64,000 bases of DNA from positions 186,001 to 250,000 of the forward strand of contig CABIXY010000004.1 of assembly GCA_902362805.1 (NCBI GenBank), read 5' to 3'. The stretch is from Eubacteriaceae bacterium. GTDB taxonomy: Bacteria; Bacillota; Clostridia; Peptostreptococcales; Anaerovoracaceae. The notes beneath the pieces were generated by a model. That model was not told the DNA's origin. It did not search any database and saw only the letters and a list, made by a program, of their open reading frames with translations. This document shows, piece by piece, positions 52,805-61,423 of this stretch; position 1 is the stretch's first letter, and each line of letters begins with the position of its first letter. The position numbers and the translations under genes were made by a program.

Positions 52805-53944
52805 TTATTGGTGCAGCAGCTTTTTGAGTCGCATAAGCTGCTTTGCAAGTCTCTTCGCCTTTTCTTCTTTGCTCATCTTTGGACCGCTCAATTCGTATCG
52901 ATTGCAGGCTGCCATAAAGTCTGCCTCCGGCGTGCCCTGCTGGATATACTTGTGAAGCATGCACTTGCCACAGTGACTGAAAGATTTTCGCTCTACACAG
53001 CAGCGATAGACCCTGCAGGTCTTATCGCCTGTGCCTTTCAGCCAGAAAGGTTTGCCCTTTGTCTTGTCGCAGCCCTGGCAGGTTTTGCCGTAAGCTTCAC
53101 ATTCCAGACAGTCCAGACCGCAGCAGCTGACCATGGTTTCAGCCCGCCGCAGCAGACGCTCGCCGTCCCATTCGATATCCTCATCATCTACCACGACCAG
53201 CCTGCCGTCGTCAATCAAACGCTGAACGCTTTCCAGGAACAAATCATCAGAAACACCCATCTGATATCTAAAAGCGTAGGACACGAGTTCCACCGCTCTG
53301 AAAGGCCGTTCCCTGATTCCACCTTCCACCATAAAATCATAGAAGTCCGCAGGCACGCTGATCAATCTGCCATTGACCACCGCTCTCAGTGGAGCGTTCT
53401 CTTTCACCAATTCTTTCCACAGATCTGCGTAATACCCCACTTCCATCTTGCCCAGCGGCTTTTCATCCTTTGCAAAGTCCAGCATATCTGTGTGAACCAC
53501 CTCGCCCCAGCTTTGATAGATCACTATGTTCTGATCACTGCGAACCACGTACTCTGGCATTTTGACTACAGATACGGGACAGTCGTACTCTGTCAGCATA
53601 AGACAGACCTGATAAAAACCGCACATGGAGTAAGGTGCAGTGGAATACCAGATCCGCATAGCTTCGCCCTTGGCCGCATAAGCCTTGAACCGTTCCACCT
53701 GCTCCAGCAAGGAGTTCCACTTTTCCTTCTGCTGTTCAATGGTGTCGCAATCTCTCCACCTGGCTGCGCTATATTTCTTCAGGCATTGCGCTTTGCGGGC
53801 TTCACCACAAAGTTCTCCGCTGATATCGCCCACATCCAGATCAAAAGAGAGCTCCACCACCTGGTCAGCGGATCCTCGTTTCTGCATGGATCTGGCAAAT
53901 TTCATACTGCCAGCTTCACTTTCTGCAAATAAAATTTCTATCAT
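52805..53944 (-). CDS. DUF1835-DUF3658-DUF3795 fusion protein
   Basis: A 379-residue chain of three parts. Residues 1-130 look like DUF1835 (MIEILFAESEAGSMKFARSM, SFDLDVGDIS, IWYSTAPYSMCGFYQVC). Residues 155-260 match DUF3658 (PLRAVVNGRLISVPADFYD). Residues 265-340 form a DUF3795 Cys-rich domain (CCGLDCLECEAYGKTCQGC, CRVYRCCVERKSFSHCGKC). Each is a domain of unknown function; DUF3795 is thought to bind zinc. The order is uncommon but occurs in clostridia. The stop overlaps the SRPBCC gene end (ATGA type). Confidence 0.75.
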   Translation of the reverse strand: MIEILFAESEAGSMKFARSMQKRGSADQVVELSFDLDVGDISGELCGEARKAQCLKKYSAARWRDCDTIEQQKEKWNSLLEQVERFKAYAAKGEAMRIWYSTAPYSMCGFYQVCLMLTEYDCPVSVVKMPEYVVRSDQNIVIYQSWGEVVHTDMLDFAKDEKPLGKMEVGYYADLWKELVKENAPLRAVVNGRLISVPADFYDFMVEGGIRERPFRAVELVSYAFRYQMGVSDDLFLESVQRLIDDGRLVVVDDEDIEWDGERLLRRAETMVSCCGLDCLECEAYGKTCQGCDKTKGKPFWLKGTGDKTCRVYRCCVERKSFSHCGKCMLHKYIQQGTPEADFMAACNRYELSGPKMSKEEKAKRLAKQLMRLKKLLHQ

Positions 53945-54336
53945 TTCAAAGCCTCTCGTAAATCTTCTGTATATAGTTTCTGCTGTTTTTTCAGATAGGC
54001 GCCCACAAAAGGCTTCATCAGAGCCTTCTTTGCTGTGACATCCTCTGTAAAGTCGATTTCTGTGCCCTCAGGAATTTCCTGGAACAGACCGATCCAATGG
54101 CCCTTCATGTTCTGATTCTCCATGTCAAATTCGTAACGTTTTTGCGGCTCAAAGGCAGTAATGGTGAACGCCGTTGCAAAGCCGTCTTTGCTGTACTCTA
54201 CGAAGGATTTTCCATCTTCAGAAACTTCGATTTTTCTCAGATCACTTCTCCATTGATAATTTGTAAGATCTGTCACGACTTCCCAGACCTTTGCCACTTC
54301 CGCCTGGAAAGTCACTTTTATATTCACTGTCGCCAT
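53941..54336 (-). CDS. SRPBCC-fold protein (polyketide cyclase/START-like)
   Basis: A 131-residue single-domain protein of the START/Bet v1 fold. It has MATVNIKVTFQAEVAKVWEVVTDL at the start, YQWRSDLRKIEVSEDG and EIPEGTEIDFTEDVTAKKAL, the usual pattern of a ligand-binding cavity. Function unknown; it overlaps the DUF1835 gene by 4 bp and is part of the same operon. Confidence 0.82.
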   Translation of the reverse strand: MATVNIKVTFQAEVAKVWEVVTDLTNYQWRSDLRKIEVSEDGKSFVEYSKDGFATAFTITAFEPQKRYEFDMENQNMKGHWIGLFQEIPEGTEIDFTEDVTAKKALMKPFVGAYLKKQQKLYTEDLREALK

Positions 54337-54366
54337 TGTTTACCTCCATTTCTGTTCTGTCTCCTG

Positions 54367-55059
54367 CTACAACAGCCAGGTGATCGTCTCCTTTGAAATC
54401 TCAAATCCCAGTTTTTGCTGCAGTTTGGCAGAAGCTTCATTGCCGATGACGATTTCACCATAAGGCGTGTCCCCCTTTTCGATGATAAAGTTGATCATAA
54501 ATCGTTCTAATTGTTCACCGAAGCCCTGCCTCTGAAAGCTCGGGAAGATTTCTAAAAGTCCCAGGCTTCCATCCAGATGATTACCAGAAAAGCCGACGAA
54601 ATCATTTCTGTGAAAAGCACAGAACAGATTTCCCCGGCGATTGATTTCATCAATTTCAGCTTCTGGAATGGTATGATAGTTTTCTTTGATGATCTGCAAA
54701 TAGGTCTCATTGGGTCTGACGATTTTCAATTCAGATTGAAAAGGAACCTTTTCGCCTTTCCAATAAGCGACCTTCTTGCATTTGAATACATCATGTAATG
54801 CAAATTTTTCTTCGGCATAGTCTGACAGAGTCTCTTGGCAGACCACGATTTGATACGGATCTCTGATCTCGTCCACCAGATATCTTCCATACTCATCACA
54901 ATCAGCAGACACCATATGCACGTTGCTGGACTGATCCAGCATCAGCACGCCGTGTTCGCTTTCATGAATCACCTGCGCCATACCCCGTCTGACCGATTCC
55001 AGCATGGCGATATGCATCAAGCGATTTTTCTCCAGATATGTAATCCCCTCTTTATGCAT
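54367..55059 (-). CDS. GNAT-family N-acetyltransferase with N-terminal extension
   Basis: A 230-residue protein. The C-terminal 120 residues form a GNAT fold with the acetyl-CoA loop SFQRQGFGEQLERFMI and GDTPYGEIVIGNEASAKLQQKLGF. The N-terminal 110 residues are a different domain (YLEKNRLMHIAMLESVRRG, HGVLMLDQSSNVHMVSAD). Acceptor unknown. It overlaps the end of the DUF3795 gene by 8 bp (both minus). Confidence 0.82.
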   Translation of the reverse strand: MHKEGITYLEKNRLMHIAMLESVRRGMAQVIHESEHGVLMLDQSSNVHMVSADCDEYGRYLVDEIRDPYQIVVCQETLSDYAEEKFALHDVFKCKKVAYWKGEKVPFQSELKIVRPNETYLQIIKENYHTIPEAEIDEINRRGNLFCAFHRNDFVGFSGNHLDGSLGLLEIFPSFQRQGFGEQLERFMINFIIEKGDTPYGEIVIGNEASAKLQQKLGFEISKETITWLL

Positions 55060-55312
55060 TTGTTTTCCACTTCCTGCAATTCTCTAGTCTCGGTTTCGGA
55101 TCATATCCCATCTCCGTTCCCATTGTCTCTTCCATCTCACAAGGAAAGTCATCGCATTCACCACAGTGATGGAGTCCCTTCTTCTCGCAGCAGGACTTCA
55201 CCTGGCATTCGCCGCCCCAGAACGGCAGCTCCATATTTAGGCAGCCTTTGCACCCCACCTCTTCTTTTCGATCACAGCTATTACATGCAATGCCACATCT
55301 CGATTCGTACAT
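55052..55312 (-). CDS. DUF3795 Cys-rich protein (86 aa)
   Basis: Small protein with the DUF3795 pattern: ESRCGIACNSCDRKEEVGCKGC, then CQVKSCCEKKGLHHCGECDD, twelve Cys in all. The arrangement is that of a zinc-binding knuckle protein. A similar domain is fused in the 52805-53944 protein, so the region carries two copies. The function of the family is unknown. Confidence 0.8.
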   Translation of the reverse strand: MYESRCGIACNSCDRKEEVGCKGCLNMELPFWGGECQVKSCCEKKGLHHCGECDDFPCEMEETMGTEMGYDPKPRLENCRKWKTNA

Positions 55313-55367
55313 TTTTTCTACCTCCTGAATCTTCGTTGTTACTTACATCATAGCCTATCAGAAGCAG

Positions 55368-56084
55368 CTAATCAATGGATATTTTCCGCAGCTTCCAAAG
55401 AGAAAGGACGAGGGTTATCGCCATAATGATCAAAAGAGGGTAATAGCTGCCAAATTGCAGGTTTTCCCTGCACATCGCTTCGAATCCCCAGGTCGCCGGC
55501 AAAACCTTTCCAATGGTCTGCAGACTGTCTGGAAGCAAGGTAACAGGAAACATGATGCCGGACATGATCATAGAAGGCATGAATACCAGCTGTGTGGCCA
55601 TGCCCACTTTAGATGAGCTTTTGGTATACAGACCGAACACCAGGCCGACACACAGACTGACGACGATGACTAACAGAAGCATCAAAAAGTATTCGACTAG
55701 ATTTTTCGGAACCACCGCATCAAAGAATATGGGAGCAGTAAAAAAGATGACCAGACTCATGGCAAATATGTGTACCAGGCTGGACAGGAAGTTGCCTGCC
55801 GCCAGGGTCCAGAGAGGGATATTGCCCACGTGATATGCCTTCTTGATTTCACTGCCATAAAACTCGATCAAGGGGTAGGGTGAACCCATAACTCCTCCCA
55901 TGGTCACGCTGAAGACGGTCATAGACTGGATCAAGGTCAGATGGGCATCGGGCATGATCGACGTGAATACGCTGCTCATGAGGACATAAAAAATAAACGG
56001 TACGATATAGTAGTGTACCAGCAGTTCCTTGCTTCTCACATTTAATTTCATATGAAGAAAAATCTCATACAGCATCGCTTTCAT
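55368..56084 (-). CDS. ABC-2-type permease
   Basis: Membrane partner of the ATPase just upstream; six hydrophobic segments in about 238 residues. The signature near the C-terminus (MIMSGIMFPVTLLPDSLQTI... LPATWGFEAM) is typical of the ABC-2 family. Start MKAMLYEIFLHM at 56084 has AAGGAGGAGCCAG before it; the 20-bp overlap with the ATPase end is normal for coupled genes. Cargo unknown; relatives export antimicrobial peptides or drugs. Confidence 0.88.
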   Translation of the reverse strand: MKAMLYEIFLHMKLNVRSKELLVHYYIVPFIFYVLMSSVFTSIMPDAHLTLIQSMTVFSVTMGGVMGSPYPLIEFYGSEIKKAYHVGNIPLWTLAAGNFLSSLVHIFAMSLVIFFTAPIFFDAVVPKNLVEYFLMLLLVIVVSLCVGLVFGLYTKSSSKVGMATQLVFMPSMIMSGIMFPVTLLPDSLQTIGKVLPATWGFEAMCRENLQFGSYYPLLIIMAITLVLSLWKLRKISID

Positions 56085-56946
56085 CTGGCTCCTCCTTGGC
56101 AATCTCTAAAAATCGTTCTTCAATACCTGCCCTCTCTACGTGAATATCCCGTATAGAAGCTCCCTGCTTTTTTATCGTTTCAATCAGATGTGACAAAGTA
56201 TCCTCCAGGCTTTCTGTCTGAAATGTATAATAGCAGCCCTCCTGGGTCTCTGTTTGCAAGTCCGATGTTCCTTCGAATAGCACTGGTCTGCTCAAGCTGA
56301 CCTTCAGCAGGAATCTGCTCCGATCCATCTCCGTCAGTTCCGACGGCGTTCCCAAAAAAGCCAGCTCTCCTTTTTTGAGAATACCGATGCGGTCGCAAAG
56401 TTCCCCTACTTCGGCCATATCGTGACTGGCCAGGATGATGGTTTTCCCCTGTTCTTTCAGTTTGCGGATTTCTCTATGTATGGCAACGCGTCCCTCTACA
56501 TCCAGTCCCGCTGTCGGTTCATCCAAAATAACGATATCAGGATTTCCTAAGAGGGCCAGCACCAGGTGCAGCCTTCTCTTCTGCCCTGTGGAAAGCTGTG
56601 TATATTGTTTCTGTAAAAACGGCTCTACGCCAAGACGCCTCACATAGTCGCTGTTCACTTTGGTCTTCTGCCATTTCGAAAAAAGAGTCAAAGCTTCGCC
56701 CGCTTTTATGTTGCCTGGCAGAGAAGAAGACTGCAGCTGAACGCCGCATCTGCCATTTACAGTGATGTTTCCCCCATTATATTTTTTAAGCCCTTCGATA
56801 CATTCTAAAGTGGTGGTTTTTCCCGCTCCATTTATGCCGAGCAAAGCGAATATCTCTCCGCTGTTCACAGCAAAAGAGATTCCTTTCAGGACTTCTTTAC
56901 TGCCATAACTCTTCTGCAAGCCTTCCACCCGTATTGCATAGCTCAT
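56065..56946 (-). CDS. ABC transporter ATP-binding protein (drug/peptide exporter)
   Basis: The ATPase has Walker A GINGAGKTTTLECI (about residue 37), signature LSTGQKRRLHLVLALLG, Walker B IVILDEPTAGLDVEGR and switch His LASHDMAEVGELCD. The 293-residue length includes a C-terminal extension with two regions used for regulation in DrrA-like proteins. The start overlaps the MerR stop (ATGA), so all three genes form one operon under the MerR promoter. Confidence 0.93.
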   Translation of the reverse strand: MSYAIRVEGLQKSYGSKEVLKGISFAVNSGEIFALLGINGAGKTTTLECIEGLKKYNGGNITVNGRCGVQLQSSSLPGNIKAGEALTLFSKWQKTKVNSDYVRRLGVEPFLQKQYTQLSTGQKRRLHLVLALLGNPDIVILDEPTAGLDVEGRVAIHREIRKLKEQGKTIILASHDMAEVGELCDRIGILKKGELAFLGTPSELTEMDRSRFLLKVSLSRPVLFEGTSDLQTETQEGCYYTFQTESLEDTLSHLIETIKKQGASIRDIHVERAGIEERFLEIAKEEPDESDAV

Positions 56947-57737
56947 GATTCTACTTCCATTTCCGGGATATGCATCCCCTGTTTTTTCAAATAGCAGTCC
57001 AGCACTTTACCTATAAAATCGTCAACTTCATACTGTTTCTGCGCCAATTCTTTATCCCACCCTGTCTTATCGCTATTAAAAGACTCCAGCTTAGGAAGTA
57101 GAGTCATATCACCACCAGTGAAGTCCATAATCATATTCCACCACTTTTCCGCCAACGCCATGCTGCTCGCACTTTCTGGTGATTCGCCTCGTCGAACAAA
57201 CAGGCAAGCCTCGTCTAATAAATGCAGATAGGTCCGATAGGTCTTCTCAGCTGAGTCTGGATCATCGCTAAAACGTTCTTTGATATGATCAGAAAGGGTG
57301 TCATCAAAGAACTTCCAAACCCAGTAAACACTATTACCCATTCTCAGCAGTTCTATAATCTCTGCGTATTTTTTAAAGTCCACACTTTTGATATTTTCTA
57401 CTTCTATGCGAAAAGCCTCTATGGACTGCACCGCCTCCTGCAGATTTTCAATCTGCTCCTGCACGGCTTTTTGCTGCTGCAGCAACAACGACACCATCTC
57501 CTCTGGCGTATCCAAAGGCAGTATGCGGTTTTTAATCTCTTCCAAAGAGAATCCCAGATATTTAAAAGACAAAATCTGATGCAGTTTGATCATATCTTTT
57601 GCCGCGTACAATCTGCGCCCGCCTTCACTAAAAGCAGAAGGCTTCAGAATCCCTTCTTTATCGTAATATTGAAGGGTTCGCACAGTAACGCCCATGCGTT
57701 TTGCCAACTCTCCAATAGTCATAAGTTCTCTTTCCAT
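56943..57737 (-). CDS. MerR-family regulator of the adjacent ABC exporter
   Basis: A 264-residue regulator, helix-turn-helix GELAKRMGVTVRTLQYYDKEGIL followed by a coiled coil (EEMVSLLLQQQKAVQEQIEN) and a helical C-terminal domain of about 130 residues. The C-terminus is typical of the ABC-linked MerR group that senses antimicrobials. It precedes the exporter genes directly and carries an ideal MerR promoter (57757-57787), so autoregulation and export control by the same ligand are likely. Confidence 0.9.
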   Translation of the reverse strand: MERELMTIGELAKRMGVTVRTLQYYDKEGILKPSAFSEGGRRLYAAKDMIKLHQILSFKYLGFSLEEIKNRILPLDTPEEMVSLLLQQQKAVQEQIENLQEAVQSIEAFRIEVENIKSVDFKKYAEIIELLRMGNSVYWVWKFFDDTLSDHIKERFSDDPDSAEKTYRTYLHLLDEACLFVRRGESPESASSMALAEKWWNMIMDFTGGDMTLLPKLESFNSDKTGWDKELAQKQYEVDDFIGKVLDCYLKKQGMHIPEMEVES

Positions 57738-57756
57738 AAAGCACCTCCCTAGAAGT

Positions 57757-57787
57757 ATTATAATATATGACCCTGCGTCATATACAA
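57757..57787 (-). promoter_or_regulatory. MerR-type promoter with 19-bp spacer and dyad
   Basis: Minus strand TTGTAT (57787-57782), 19 bp, TATAAT (57762-57757). The spacer holds the dyad ATATGAC-CCTGC-GTCATAT. Confidence 0.82.
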
Positions 57788-57934
57788 TTGTTTTTCAGGA
57801 GAAGTGTTCTGTAAATTGATACAAAATATGACATCATTCCAAAAATTTAAATCAAACCAGTCATTTTTGCATAACTCGCAAACCTTTCTTCTTGTACTTT
57901 TTCAAGAACTTGTAAAAAAGTTGTCATTTTATGC

Positions 57935-57962
57935 TTGAAATCTTTCCTCAAATGTGTATAAT
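57935..57962 (+). promoter_or_regulatory. Promoter of tRNA-Leu
   Basis: TTGAAA (57935-57940), 16 bp, TATAAT (57957-57962). It is 35 bp before the tRNA. Confidence 0.65.
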
Positions 57963-57996
57963 AGTAAGAGTCGTATGAAACACAACAATTCAATAT

Positions 57997-58081
57997 GCGG
58001 TCATGGCGGAATTGGCAGACGCGCACGGTTCAGGTCCGTGTGAGGCGACTCATGGGGGTTCGAATCCCTTTGACCGCACCA
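57997..58081 (+). tRNA. tRNA-Leu (anticodon CAG)
   Basis: 85 nt with encoded CCA. Acceptor GCGGTCA/TGACCGC, anticodon stem CACGG/CCGTG with loop TTCAGGT (anticodon CAG), variable arm GAGGCGACTCATG, T-loop GTTCGAATC. The large variable arm confirms Leu. A terminator hairpin follows (58087-58120). Confidence 0.95.
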
Positions 58082-58086
58082 AAACA

Positions 58087-58120
58087 AAAAGATGGGTTTT
58101 GCCCGTCTTTTATTTTTTTG
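58087..58120 (+). terminator. Terminator of tRNA-Leu
   Basis: Stem AAAGATGGG/CCCGTCTTT (one G-T pair) followed by a T run. Confidence 0.75.
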
Positions 58121-58275
58121 CAACTATCAATTGGGGATTCGAACCCGAAAGGGCACAGCCGTCCCATGAGGCTGTCCTGTGGACAGGCGAATAGGCTGTG
58201 GTGCAAGCCAACCGTATAGGGCGGCGCAGCACGGCAGAGGCGCAGCATCTGCAAAATCCCTTTGACCGCACCAAA

Positions 58276-58312
58276 AAATAAAAGATGGGTTTTGCCCGTC
58301 TTTTATTTTTTT
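58276..58312. terminator. Copy of the terminator, usable by the collagen-like gene
   Basis: Same hairpin in the second repeat copy. In the minus direction it has a T run, so it can end the collagen-like transcript 60 bp after its stop. Confidence 0.65.
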
Positions 58313-58372
58313 TGCGACTATCAATTGGGGATTCGAACCCGAAAGGGCACAGCGAACTTTGCAAGATTTATT

Positions 58373-59194
58373 TTACGGCAGTGGTGAAATGCGTTTTATT
58401 GTAAGTGTAGCATTTGTACGCAATGCCAAATCGAAGGCTGCAACGCCTGTGGAATAAAACGCCAAATCAACTTGGCCACTGAGAAATTCAATGATGCTTC
58501 CTTGCAAAATAGTGTTTTCAGTTGTGGAAAGCGGGCTATATTGCAATGTGGAATCAATGAAATTGCCGTCCTGGCGTATTCCCGCAGAAACGGTCTGATC
58601 TGGCGTTTCAACTGGGGCTACACGGATCATATAGTTAATTTCATATTCTCCGGGTATATAGATTTGTAATTCATTTTGATTTGTCCCAACATTGAATGAA
58701 GGCATATAATTATTGAACTGTATTTGTTCAATTTGATCGCTTGCAGAAAAATCAAATGATTGAGCAGTGTTGGAGTATAGGCCGCCAAACGCAGTTTCCA
58801 TTGCTTTGCCATCAATTTCGACAGTCGCCGGATAGTCTGATAAGAAAATATTTAAGTTTGGAGATATAAAGTTTAAATCCTCTCCAAATCTAATGGGTAT
58901 TGGTCCGCCATTGCCATTTATATAAAACAAAACATCTCCTGGATCAAAGGTACCTGTCGGTCCGGCTTCACCCTGCGGCCCAGGCTCACCCTGTGGTCCA
59001 GCTTCTCCCGTCGGCCCAGGTTCACCCTGCGGTCCAGCTTCTCCCGTCGGCCCAGGTTCACCCTGTGGTCCAGCTTCTCCTGTCGGCCCGGGTTCACCCT
59101 GTGGTCCAGGACAATATCCGCAATAGAAGCAACCACAACCATTTTTTCGAAGCTTCCCATTCTCACAATTGCTATTGTTATTATTTATATTCAT
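58373..59194 (-). CDS. Collagen-like exosporium/spore-surface protein (BclA type)
   Basis: About 273 residues. N-terminal 30 residues are Asn-rich with Cys ([19 protein letters not shown], then CGYCPGPQG). A collagen block follows, 18 Gly-X-Y triplets made of [12 protein letters not shown] (12 residues, a 36-bp unit repeated three times and two variant units). The C-terminal about 175 residues are a BclA-type trimerising beta-domain (VATVEIDG-type folds, [31 protein letters not shown]). Start MNINNNN at 59194 has GGAAGG upstream; the nine residues of the longer frame precede the start point of a sporulation-type promoter. It coats spores or cells in related species; this is inference. Confidence 0.88.
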   Translation of the reverse strand: MNINNNNSNCENGKLRKNGCGCFYCGYCPGPQGEPGPTGEAGPQGEPGPTGEAGPQGEPGPTGEAGPQGEPGPQGEAGPTGTFDPGDVLFYINGNGGPIPIRFGEDLNFISPNLNIFLSDYPATVEIDGKAMETAFGGLYSNTAQSFDFSASDQIEQIQFNNYMPSFNVGTNQNELQIYIPGEYEINYMIRVAPVETPDQTVSAGIRQDGNFIDSTLQYSPLSTTENTILQGSIIEFLSGQVDLAFYSTGVAAFDLALRTNATLTIKRISPLP

Positions 59195-59227
59195 GTCGAT
59201 ATCCTTCCTCTCTATACGCATCTGCTA

Positions 59228-59256
59228 ACCGTATGCATATCAAATGCCTAATATTA
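59228..59256 (-). promoter_or_regulatory. Sigma-E-type (sporulation) promoter candidate
   Basis: Minus strand TAATATT (59256-59250), 14 bp, CATACGGT (59235-59228). These match the B. subtilis sigma-E pattern K-M-ATATT, 13-14 bp, CATACANT except A to G in the sixth place of the -10. It gives a start near 59221 and a 27-nt leader. Sigma-K (CATAnnnTA) is also near. Confidence 0.6.
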
Positions 59257-59442
59257 GTTTATGACCATGACTGGTGAGTTGTTCCGATCTGCCTTTTACT
59301 GCAAGCTCAAAACCCTTTCAAAAAATAAGCTAGTATTTATAGAGGAATTGGAATGTTATTATCAGATGATGCGGATGGAATATCCTGTGATGTGATTATT
59401 AATTTGTGAATTCTATTCAGCGGTTCAGGTAATAATAACTGT

Positions 59443-59814
59443 ATGAATATTTTTACAGATTATTTAACATCGATATCAGATGATCAACATCGTGCCAAGG
59501 TGACAGACGTTTTAGACTGGGTCAGCAAAAGTTTCCCTCACTTGGAAGCGAAAATCGCGTGGAATCAGCCGATGTTCACCGATCACGGCACCTTTATCGT
59601 TGGATTCAGTGCAGCAAAACAGCACTTTTCAATCTCACCGGAAAAGGCGGGTATAGAGAAATTTGCCGAGGAGATTGCCAACGCAGGTTACAGCCACACT
59701 TCCAATCTCTTTAAAATTAAGTGGAATCAGGACGTTGATTTTTCCCTGTTAGCACAAATAATCCGCTATAATATAGAAGAAAAAGCGGATTACAGTTCCT
59801 TTTGGCGAAAATAA
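59443..59814 (+). CDS. DUF1801 family protein (YdhG-like)
   Basis: A 123-residue protein of the DUF1801 family, to which the iron chaperone YdhG/frataxin-like proteins of Bacillus belong. HLEAKIAWNQPMFTDHGTFIVGFSAAKQHFSISPEK is split here as HLEAKIAWNQPMFTD, then GTFIVGFSAAKQHFSISP; it and NLFKIKWNQDVDFSLLAQII are the family core. The iron-related role of this clade is from relatives only. It is a stand-alone gene. Confidence 0.85.
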   Translation: MNIFTDYLTSISDDQHRAKVTDVLDWVSKSFPHLEAKIAWNQPMFTDHGTFIVGFSAAKQHFSISPEKAGIEKFAEEIANAGYSHTSNLFKIKWNQDVDFSLLAQIIRYNIEEKADYSSFWRK

Positions 59815-59831
59815 AGACGATCTCCTTCAAT

Positions 59832-59875
59832 AAAAAACGTGGAAAGGGAGCTGTCTTTCAGTGAAAGGCGCTCCC
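59832..59875 (-). terminator. Terminator of the FAD dehydrogenase gene
   Basis: Stem GGGAGC/GCTCCC (59846-59851, 59870-59875) with mismatched inner pairs, followed on the minus strand by TTTCC and then TTTTTT after ACG. It lies 13 bp past the stop. Confidence 0.55.
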
Positions 59876-59888
59876 CATTTGTAAATCG

Positions 59889-61268
59889 TTACTTATACTG
59901 TTCTGCTAGAATTCGCGCAACATATACTCCGCTGGCTGACGCCTGGGAAAGGGAGTGTGTCACGCCGGAGCCGTCACCAAGGGCATACAGTCCCGGAATC
60001 TTCGTCTGCAGATTTTTATCTACATGTACTTTGGAGTTGTAGAATTTTACTTCTACTCCATAGAGCAGCGTATCTTCATTGGCCGTTCCTGGAGCAATTT
60101 TGTCCAGGGCGTAAATCATCTCGATGATACTGTCCAGTTGACGCTTTGGAATAACAAGGCTGAGATCGCCAGGTGTTGCCGCCAGCGTCGGACGGGTGAA
60201 ACACTTCTCCATTCTGCGGTCACTGCTTCTGCGCCCTTTCACCAAATCTCCGAATCTCTGCAGGAGGACGCCGCCGCCCAGCATGTTCGACAGTCGTGCG
60301 ATGGATTCGCCGTATTCATTGCTATCCTCAAATGGTTCTGTAAACTTATTGGATACCAGGAGAGCAAAATTCGTATTTTCAGTATGAAGACTTGCATCAG
60401 CGTAACTGTGTCCATTAACGGTCACAATACCATTGGTGTTTTCTGACACCACTTCGCCATAGGGGTTCATACAGAAGGTTCTGACCATATCGTTATACCT
60501 GTCCGTCTTATAGACGATTTTGCCTTCATAAACAGCATCCGTAATATCTTTAAAAACTTCCGCTGGAAGTTCTACTCTCACGCCGATGTCGACGCGGTTC
60601 TTCTTCTGTTCAATACCCAGCTTATCGCAGACCTTGGCAATCCACTTTGAGCCTGATCGACCCGTAGCGAGAACCAGTTTATCACAGGCAAAGTCACCCT
60701 TGTCTGTCTGCACCTGAAAAGTTCCATCTTCCAGGACTGTCACATCCTCAATGGTCGTATAGAACTGTGTATCAATTCTTTCCTTTATATAATCAAAGAT
60801 TTTTCCTAGAATCTGTACATTCCTATCTGTTCCCAGATGGCGGACCTTTGCCTCAAGCAGGTGCAGGTTATTCTGCAGACATCTGGTCTTCAGATCTGAG
60901 TTCGCTGTGGAGTAAAGCTTCGCATCACTGCCACCCATGGCGCAGAGAACACTATCCACATATTCCATCAAATCCATCGCCTGGGCGGCACCTACATATC
61001 TGTGCAGGTCTCCCCCGAACTGGTTTGTAATATTATACTTTCCGTCAGATAATGTACCCGCACCGCCGTATCCGTTCATGATATGACACGGACTGCATTT
61101 AATGCAGTTCCGCGTCTTCCCTGCTTTGATCGGGCAGATTCTCTTTTCAAGAGGTGCGCCTTTATCCAACATCAAAACTTTCGCCTGGTTTTCTTCTTTT
61201 GTCAGTTCATAAGACATAAAAACACCGCTGGCGCCAGCGCCGGCGATAATGATATCATATTTTTTCAC
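59889..61268 (-). CDS. FAD-dependent dehydrogenase (NAD(P)/FAD-binding)
   Basis: A 459-residue oxidoreductase. N-terminal dinucleotide motif YDIIIAGAGASGVFMSYEL, a Cys-rich segment (NCIKCSPCHIMNGYGGAG), VLATGRSGSKWI and C-terminal LYALGDGSGVTHSLSQASASG (FAD). This is the long family of predicted FAD-dependent dehydrogenases (COG2509). Start GTG at 61268 is supported by GGAG at correct distance; the frame to 61340 has no ribosome site and lacks homology. The reaction is unknown; substrate could be a sulfur, amine or aromatic compound. Confidence 0.85.
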   Translation of the reverse strand: MKKYDIIIAGAGASGVFMSYELTKEENQAKVLMLDKGAPLEKRICPIKAGKTRNCIKCSPCHIMNGYGGAGTLSDGKYNITNQFGGDLHRYVGAAQAMDLMEYVDSVLCAMGGSDAKLYSTANSDLKTRCLQNNLHLLEAKVRHLGTDRNVQILGKIFDYIKERIDTQFYTTIEDVTVLEDGTFQVQTDKGDFACDKLVLATGRSGSKWIAKVCDKLGIEQKKNRVDIGVRVELPAEVFKDITDAVYEGKIVYKTDRYNDMVRTFCMNPYGEVVSENTNGIVTVNGHSYADASLHTENTNFALLVSNKFTEPFEDSNEYGESIARLSNMLGGGVLLQRFGDLVKGRRSSDRRMEKCFTRPTLAATPGDLSLVIPKRQLDSIIEMIYALDKIAPGTANEDTLLYGVEVKFYNSKVHVDKNLQTKIPGLYALGDGSGVTHSLSQASASGVYVARILAEQYK

Positions 61269-61423
61269 ACAAATTCTCCATTCTACTTTTTTTGTGTCAC
61301 CCACGGTATATACTTTATCGCATCTCCTTATAAAAAACAACTCCTTTTTTCATCTTAAGATTTCTTAATATTTCTGTCACAAAATTGATAATATTCCTTC
61401 GCAGAATCAACACATACTTTCGC

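Larger units (their letters stand above)
58064..58353. repeat. Tandem duplication of the tRNA-Leu 3' end and following terminator
   Basis: The block from ATCCCTTTGACCGCACCA (58064-58081) through GGCACAGC (58159) reappears at 58256-58353, 192 bp later, with about two small indels. Both copies contain the 18-bp tRNA 3' end, an identical hairpin terminator and a T-arm-like segment GGGGATTCGAACCCG. No complete tRNA is in the second copy. Confidence 0.8.

Noticed and set aside
52001..53932. A 643-codon open frame on the plus strand opposite the GyrI and DUF1835 genes
   Set aside because: It is antisense to well-supported minus-strand genes with known domains and ribosome sites, and its translation shows no recognisable domain. 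The open state follows from codon use of the true strand.
58110..58364. Short Cys/Arg-rich frames around the tRNA-Leu repeats
   Set aside because: They arise from tRNA-derived sequence and its duplicate; such translations (RIPN, GFESPIDS) are common spurious products near tRNAs.
59279..59442. A regulatory RNA upstream of the DUF1801 gene
   Set aside because: The sequence has no notable hairpin or conserved motif beyond a plain AT-rich promoter region.
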